Assembly: GCF_964063325.1 (NCBI RefSeq)
Contig: NZ_OZ061315.1
Coordinates: 248,001 to 312,000, forward strand
Source: Hafnia alvei
Lineage (GTDB): Bacteria > Pseudomonadota > Gammaproteobacteria > Enterobacterales > Enterobacteriaceae
Reading direction: 5' to 3'
DNA: 64,000 nucleotides
Shown here: in pieces, positions 57,996-64,000 of the stretch
Layout: each line of letters starts with the position of its first letter
How positions within the stretch are numbered: the first letter of the stretch is position 1
The notes under the pieces: model-generated
Seen by the model: only the letters and a program-made list of their open reading frames with translations
Databases searched by the model: none
Told to the model about the DNA's origin: nothing
Made by a program: the position numbers and the translations under genes

Positions 57996-59279
57996 TTAAC
58001 GACCGCGCCCAATAGCCCGGTAGCCAATATCCTGACGATAGAAACTCTCTTTCCAGCCGACCTGTTTTGCTAGCTGATATGCATTTTTCTGCGCTTGCTC
58101 GATTCCATGTCCTAAGGCAGTGACGCACAATACGCGCCCGCCATGAGTCACCACATCGTTGCCCTGCATTTGGGTGCCAGCATGGAAAACTTTTTCGCCC
58201 TCTGCTGAAACCGACGGCAGGCCATGAATGACATCACCGGTTCGATAATCTCCAGGATATCCTCCTGCAGCGATCACGACGCCTAGCGCATCACGTTCAT
58301 CCCACAGTGACTCTTTCTCGTTTAATTTACCTTCAGCACCGGCTAGGCAAAGTTCTACTAAGTCTGATTTCATACGTAGCATGATAGGCTGAGTTTCAGG
58401 GTCGCCAAATCGACAGTTAAATTCGATAACTTTTGGCTCACCTTGGGCTGAAATCATCAGGCCTGCGTAAAGAAAACCAGTGTATGGGTTACCCTCTTTC
58501 GCCATGCCATGTACCGTTGGCCAGATGACTTCATCCATAACGCGCTGGTGGATCTCATCGGTTACCACCGGTGCCGGTGAATATGCACCCATGCCGCCGG
58601 TATTTGGTCCCGTATCGCCATCGCCGACTCGTTTATGATCTTGGCTGGTCGCCATTGGTAGCACGTTCTTTCCGTCAACCATGACGATAAAGCTCGCTTC
58701 TTCGCCGTCGAGAAACTCTTCAACGACGATGCGATGGCCTGCGTCGCCGAATGCGTTGCCTGCCAACATATCGTGCACCGCGGCTTCTGCTTCTTCTAGC
58801 GTCATTGCAACAATCACGCCTTTACCAGCGGCTAGGCCGTCTGCCTTGATAACGATTGGCGCGCCTTGGCTACGGATATAGCTAATCGCGGGCTCAACGT
58901 CGGTAAAATTACGATACTGGCCTGTGGGAATGCGATGGCGGGCCAAGAAATCTTTAGTGAAGGCTTTTGATCCTTCTAACTGGGCTGCTGCCTGTGATGG
59001 GCCGAAAATCTTCAGCCCCGCAGCTTGGAACGCATCAACGACGCCAATAACTAGCGGTGCTTCAGGGCCAACTATCGTTAGGCCAATATCATGGCTCTGG
59101 GCAAATGCCAAAAGAGCGTTGATATCGGTTGCTGAGATATCGACGTTTTCTAGGGCTGGCTCCAGTGCTGTCCCCGCATTACCTGGGGCTACGTAGACTT
59201 TATCTGCCAGCGGCGATTGAGCCGCTTTCCATGCTAGTGCGTGCTCACGGCCGCCGTTACCGATAATCAGGATATTCAT
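57996..59279 (-). CDS. purD: Phosphoribosylamine-glycine ligase PurD
   Basis: A 427-residue ATP-grasp enzyme that makes glycinamide ribonucleotide, the second step of purine synthesis. Visible features are the N-terminal MNILIIGNGGREHALAW, the ATP-grasp segment VIKADGLAAGKGVIVA and EFNCRFGDPETQ. It follows purH after a 68-base gap and is cotranscribed with it. Confidence 0.98.
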   Translation of the reverse strand: MNILIIGNGGREHALAWKAAQSPLADKVYVAPGNAGTALEPALENVDISATDINALLAFAQSHDIGLTIVGPEAPLVIGVVDAFQAAGLKIFGPSQAAAQLEGSKAFTKDFLARHRIPTGQYRNFTDVEPAISYIRSQGAPIVIKADGLAAGKGVIVAMTLEEAEAAVHDMLAGNAFGDAGHRIVVEEFLDGEEASFIVMVDGKNVLPMATSQDHKRVGDGDTGPNTGGMGAYSPAPVVTDEIHQRVMDEVIWPTVHGMAKEGNPYTGFLYAGLMISAQGEPKVIEFNCRFGDPETQPIMLRMKSDLVELCLAGAEGKLNEKESLWDERDALGVVIAAGGYPGDYRTGDVIHGLPSVSAEGEKVFHAGTQMQGNDVVTHGGRVLCVTALGHGIEQAQKNAYQLAKQVGWKESFYRQDIGYRAIGRGR

Positions 59280-59347
59280 GCGCTCACCTCAAAAGGTGCG
59301 CCCGCAGGCGCACGAAAAACAGAAGAGATTAATAAAGAGAAAAATGA

Positions 59348-60967
59348 TTAATGACGGAAATGACGCATATCCGTGAAGATCATGGCGATCCCGTGCTCAT
59401 TCGCAGCGGCGATGACTTCATCATCACGAATAGAACCCCCTGGCTGAATAACGCAGGTGATGCCGACGGATGCCGCAGCATCAATACCGTCGCGGAATGG
59501 GAAGAAGGCATCTGATGCCATTACGGAACCCGCGACTTCTAATCCTTCGTCAGCGGCTTTGATTCCGGCGATTTTGGCAGAGTACACGCGGCTCATCTGG
59601 CCAGCACCAATGCCGATGGTCATTTTGTCTCGGGCATAAACGATGGCGTTGGATTTCACAAATTTGGCTACTTTCCAGCAGAACAACGCATCACGCATTT
59701 CCTGTTCGGTTGGTTGGCGAGTGGTGACTATGCGCAGGTCGGATTCTTTTACCATGCCTAAATCGCGGTCCTGAACCAGTAAGCCGCCGTTAACGCGTTT
59801 GAAATCCAATCCATTTTGGCGCGCATTCCACTCACCACAGGCTAAGACGCGCACGTTTTGTTTGGCTGCCAGCAGCTCAAGCGCAGGTTCGCTGATATGT
59901 GGGGCAATAATGACTTCGACAAACTGACGACTAATAATCGCCTGAGCAGTTTCGGCGTCGAGTTCGCGGTTAAAGGCAATGATGCCGCCAAAGGCAGAGG
60001 TTGGGTCGGTTTTATAAGCGCGCTCGTAGGCATCTAAAATAGAACCACCAACGGCAACACCGCATGGGTTAGCATGCTTCACGATCACACAAGCGGGCTC
60101 ACTAAACTCTTTCACACATTCTAATGCTGCATCGGTATCGGCAATGTTGTTGTAAGAGAGCGCTTTGCCTTGAAGCTGATTAGCGGTAGCAACAGAAGCT
60201 TCAGTGACATTCTCTTCTATATAGAAGGCCGCATCCTGATGGCTGTTTTCTCCGTAACGCATATCTTGTTTCTTTATATAGCTAAGATTCAGCGTGCGAG
60301 GGAAGCGGCCAGAAGGTTCTTCAGTATTACCATAATAAGGAGGAACCATCGTTCCAAAGTAATTCGCGATCATGCCATCGTAGGCAGCAGTGTGCTCGAA
60401 TGCCTTAATCGCCAAATCGAAACGCGTCGCGTGAGTTAAAGAACCCTCGTTGCTATCCATCTCATTAATGATGGCATCGAAGTCACGATTATTAACTACA
60501 ATCGCAACGTCTTTATGATTCTTGGCTGCCGAGCGCACCATGGTTGGTCCACCGATATCGATATTCTCAACGGCGTCGGCTAAAGAGCAATCTGGGCGAG
60601 CTACGGTCTGAGCGAAGGGATAAAGGTTCACAACGACCATATCGATGGGCTTAATATCGTGGTGAGCCATAATGTCATCGTCTTGGCCGCGACGGCCAAG
60701 AATCCCGCCATGTACTTTGGGATGCAAAGTCTTAACTCGGCCATCCATCATTTCGGGGAATCCGGTGTAATCAGAAACCTCGGTCACGGGTAAACCTGCT
60801 TCCGCTAACAGGCGGGCAGTACCGCCAGTTGAAAGCAGCTCAACGCCACGAGAACTGAGCGCTTGAGCAAACTCAACAATACCGGCTTTATCAGATACGC
60901 TGAGCAGCGCACGGCGAATCGGACGGTTAGCGGAAGCTGAGCTCGTGTTTTGTGAACTGGAATGCAT
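59348..60967 (-). CDS. purH: Bifunctional AICAR transformylase / IMP cyclohydrolase PurH
   Basis: A 539-residue enzyme for the last two steps to IMP. The N-terminal cyclohydrolase (MGS-like) domain has RALLSVSDKAGIVEFA and MDGRVKTLHPKVHGG; the transformylase domain has KHANPCGVAVG and the C-terminal GGSIRDDEVI. It is about ten residues longer than E. coli PurH at the N-terminus (a serine/asparagine-rich lead). It is the first gene of purHD. Confidence 0.98.
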   Translation of the reverse strand: MHSSSQNTSSASANRPIRRALLSVSDKAGIVEFAQALSSRGVELLSTGGTARLLAEAGLPVTEVSDYTGFPEMMDGRVKTLHPKVHGGILGRRGQDDDIMAHHDIKPIDMVVVNLYPFAQTVARPDCSLADAVENIDIGGPTMVRSAAKNHKDVAIVVNNRDFDAIINEMDSNEGSLTHATRFDLAIKAFEHTAAYDGMIANYFGTMVPPYYGNTEEPSGRFPRTLNLSYIKKQDMRYGENSHQDAAFYIEENVTEASVATANQLQGKALSYNNIADTDAALECVKEFSEPACVIVKHANPCGVAVGGSILDAYERAYKTDPTSAFGGIIAFNRELDAETAQAIISRQFVEVIIAPHISEPALELLAAKQNVRVLACGEWNARQNGLDFKRVNGGLLVQDRDLGMVKESDLRIVTTRQPTEQEMRDALFCWKVAKFVKSNAIVYARDKMTIGIGAGQMSRVYSAKIAGIKAADEGLEVAGSVMASDAFFPFRDGIDAAASVGITCVIQPGGSIRDDEVIAAANEHGIAMIFTDMRHFRH

Positions 60968-61095
60968 GGTAGTTATATCCCTCGGCTATGGAATCGCAAT
61001 ATAAAGAGCGTTATGTGAATACGGCATGCCTGTTTTATTCAAATAACGCCCCTTCGTTGGAAGAGGTCGAAAGATTTTAACGCATCCAGATTGTA

Positions 61096-61111
61096 ACGAA
61101 AACGTTTGCGT
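61096..61111. promoter_or_regulatory. PurR operator of purHD
   Basis: On the minus strand ACGCAAACGTTTTCGT matches the PurR consensus (ACGCAAACGTTTTCNT) completely. It lies 128 bases upstream of purH, where hypoxanthine- or guanine-bound PurR would repress. Confidence 0.93.
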
Positions 61112-61228
61112 GATGCTCGTCAAATTTGTCACCAATATCGTTCTGTGGATAAACTTGTGAACAAATGGGTATAAAGCGGGGTTTTGCTGTGGAATGCAGC
61201 AAACGATCAATTTAATGGAAATTAAGGG

Positions 61229-61377
61229 TTGTCAGCCCGCGAGAACTCCCTATAATGCGCCTCCATCGACACGGAACATGTGAATCACTTCACACCGTAT
61301 CGGCGGTTTCGATAAGAAATCGCAAGAGAAAAAATCCTGAAATTTAGGGTTGACTCTGAAAGAGGAAAGCGTATTAT
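61229..61377 (+). promoter_or_regulatory. Tandem P1 and P2 promoters of the second rRNA operon
   Basis: P1 has TTGTCA (61229-61234), a 16-base spacer and TATAAT (61251-61256) followed by GCGCC. P2 has TTGACT (61350-61355), a 16-base spacer and TATTAT (61372-61377). The sequences differ from the first operon outside these elements, but spacing and order are the same. Confidence 0.88.
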
Positions 61378-61416
61378 ACGCCACCTCGAGTTAGCAAGCT
61401 TAGTCTCCTAACTCAC

Positions 61417-61428
61417 TGCTCTTTAACA
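61417..61428 (+). promoter_or_regulatory. boxA in the second rRNA leader
   Basis: TGCTCTTTAACA, identical to the first operon. From about two bases before this element onward the two leaders are identical, whereas the sequence before it is different. Confidence 0.88.
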
Positions 61429-61593
61429 ATTTATCAGACAATCTGTGTGGGCACTCACAAGACAATATCTAACGTCCTCGGACGATAAAATATTAAAGTC
61501 TTGAAGAGTGACCAAGCAGTAATTCATTTAGTGAATTATTACGAAAGTTAATTTTCGAGCATCGCTTAACTTGTTTAAGCAAATCAAGCTTTT

Positions 61594-63135
<1,542 letters not shown>

Positions 63136-63273
63136 CCTAAAGATAGCGTTAAGTGCAGTGTCCACACAGATTGTCTGATGAAATTAATGAGCAAGAGCAC
63201 CTGTTGATGTTGTGAGTTTTAAGACTCATGCTGATACGAAACGAGAAAGCGCAAGCTTTGTCGGTATTTTCGT

Positions 63274-63349
63274 GTCCCCATCGTCTAGAGGCCTAGGACA
63301 CTGCCCTTTCACGGCTGTAACAGGGGTTCGAATCCCCTTGGGGACGCCA
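63274..63349 (+). tRNA. gltV: tRNA-Glu (TTC), second copy
   Basis: A 76-base gene identical to the first tRNA-Glu, including the U-U apposition in the anticodon stem. In E. coli the purHD-linked rRNA operon (rrnE) likewise carries tRNA-Glu. Confidence 0.95.
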
Positions 63350-63422
63350 TTCCGATAATGAGTGAAAGACATTATCACCTGAATATCTTAAAGATGACTT
63401 TATTAAGTCGTGTTTAAGATAT

Positions 63423-63434
63423 TGCTCTTTAACA
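63423..63434 (+). promoter_or_regulatory. boxA in the second 16S-23S spacer
   Basis: TGCTCTTTAACA, at the same place as in the first operon. Confidence 0.85.
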
Positions 63435-63586
63435 ATCTGGAACAAGCTGAAATTTGAAAGCTTAAGCAACTGTGAGACACACTGACACAGTTTGCATTAA
63501 GCAGTCTCTCAATTTTTTGCAATCTTGAATGCTGTCTTGAACCGGTTCGTAACCGTGTTCACTAAAAAGACACCTTCGGGTTGTGA

Positions 63587-64000
63587 GGTTAAGTGACTAA
63601 GCGTACACGGTGGATGCCTAGGCAGTCAGAGGCGATGAAGGACGTGCTAATCTGCGATAAGCGTCGGTAAGCTGATATGAAGCGTTATAACCGACGATTT
63701 CCGAATGGGGAAACCCAGTGTGATTCGTCACACTATCGTTAAGTGAATACATAGCTTAACGAAGCGAACCAGGGGAACTGAAACATCTAAGTACCCTGAG
63801 GAAAAGAAATCAACCGAGATTCCCCTAGTAGCGGCGAGCGAACGGGGAACAGCCCAGAACCTTAATCAGCGTATGTGTCAGAGGAACGGTCTGGAAAGTC
63901 CGGCGATACAGGGTGATAGCCCCGTACTTGAAAATGCATATGTTGTGAGTTCGATGAGTAGGGCGGGACACGTGACATCCTGTCTGAATATGGGGGGACC
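63587..64000 (+). rRNA. rrl: 23S ribosomal RNA (second copy), 5' part
   Basis: The first 414 bases of a second 23S gene, starting GGTTAAGTGACTAAGCGTAC and cut by the window end. I see no difference from the first copy over this length. Confidence 0.97.

Overview
The window is chromosomal DNA of a member of the order Enterobacterales. The gene order and the 16S rRNA text suggest Hafnia/Obesumbacterium (Hafniaceae); the genus is inferred from memory of sequences, not searched. Almost every gene is a core gene with a close E. coli relative, and the order follows E. coli minutes 86-90 with a few rearrangements.

Layout. 1-6.3 kb: the end of a CstA-family transporter, a DedA membrane protein, rmuC, then ubiE-ubiJ-ubiB (ubiquinone synthesis). 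6.4-8.9 kb: tatABC and tatD (twin-arginine protein export). 8.9-13.9 kb: hemB of the Pseudomonas type, rfaH, pepE, ubiD, fre. 14.0-17.4 kb: fadBA (fatty-acid beta-oxidation) on the minus strand behind a clear FadR operator. 17.6-21.7 kb: pepQ, yigZ, trkH, hemG. 21.7-27.3 kb: a complete rRNA operon (16S, tRNA-Glu, 23S, 5S). 27.3-28.4 kb: an AT-rich gene for a siderophore-binding protein with a Fur-box-like promoter. 28.5-32.2 kb: murB, birA, coaA and a GNAT acetyltransferase. 32.6-34.4 kb: four tRNA genes and tufB. 34.7-46.9 kb: the transcription/translation block secE-nusG-rplKAJL-rpoBC with its leader controls. 47.1-52.9 kb: the thiCEFSGH operon on the minus strand behind a TPP riboswitch. 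52.9-58.0 kb: rsd, nudC, hemE, nfi, yjaG, hupA and a DUF1481-type lipoprotein. 58.0-61.1 kb: purHD on the minus strand with a PurR operator. 61.2 kb to the end: promoters, 16S, tRNA-Glu and the start of 23S of a second rRNA operon, in the same direction as the first and 39,504 bases from it.

The genes form several functional groups: quinone and heme synthesis (ubiE/J/B/D, hemB/G/E), protein export, fat breakdown, thiamine and purine synthesis, and the core gene-expression machinery. Much of the regulation can be read directly: FadR, PurR and Fur-like sites, a TPP riboswitch, rRNA promoters and boxA sites, the L1 and L10 leaders, and the rplL-rpoB attenuator with an RNase III hairpin.

I found no undescribed defence, mobile or biosynthetic system. 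The points most worth a second look are the siderophore-binding gene between the rRNA operon and murB, the rRNA-linked rearrangement relative to E. coli, the metal-site class of HemB, the two directly repeated rRNA operons, and a U-U mismatch in both tRNA-Glu genes.
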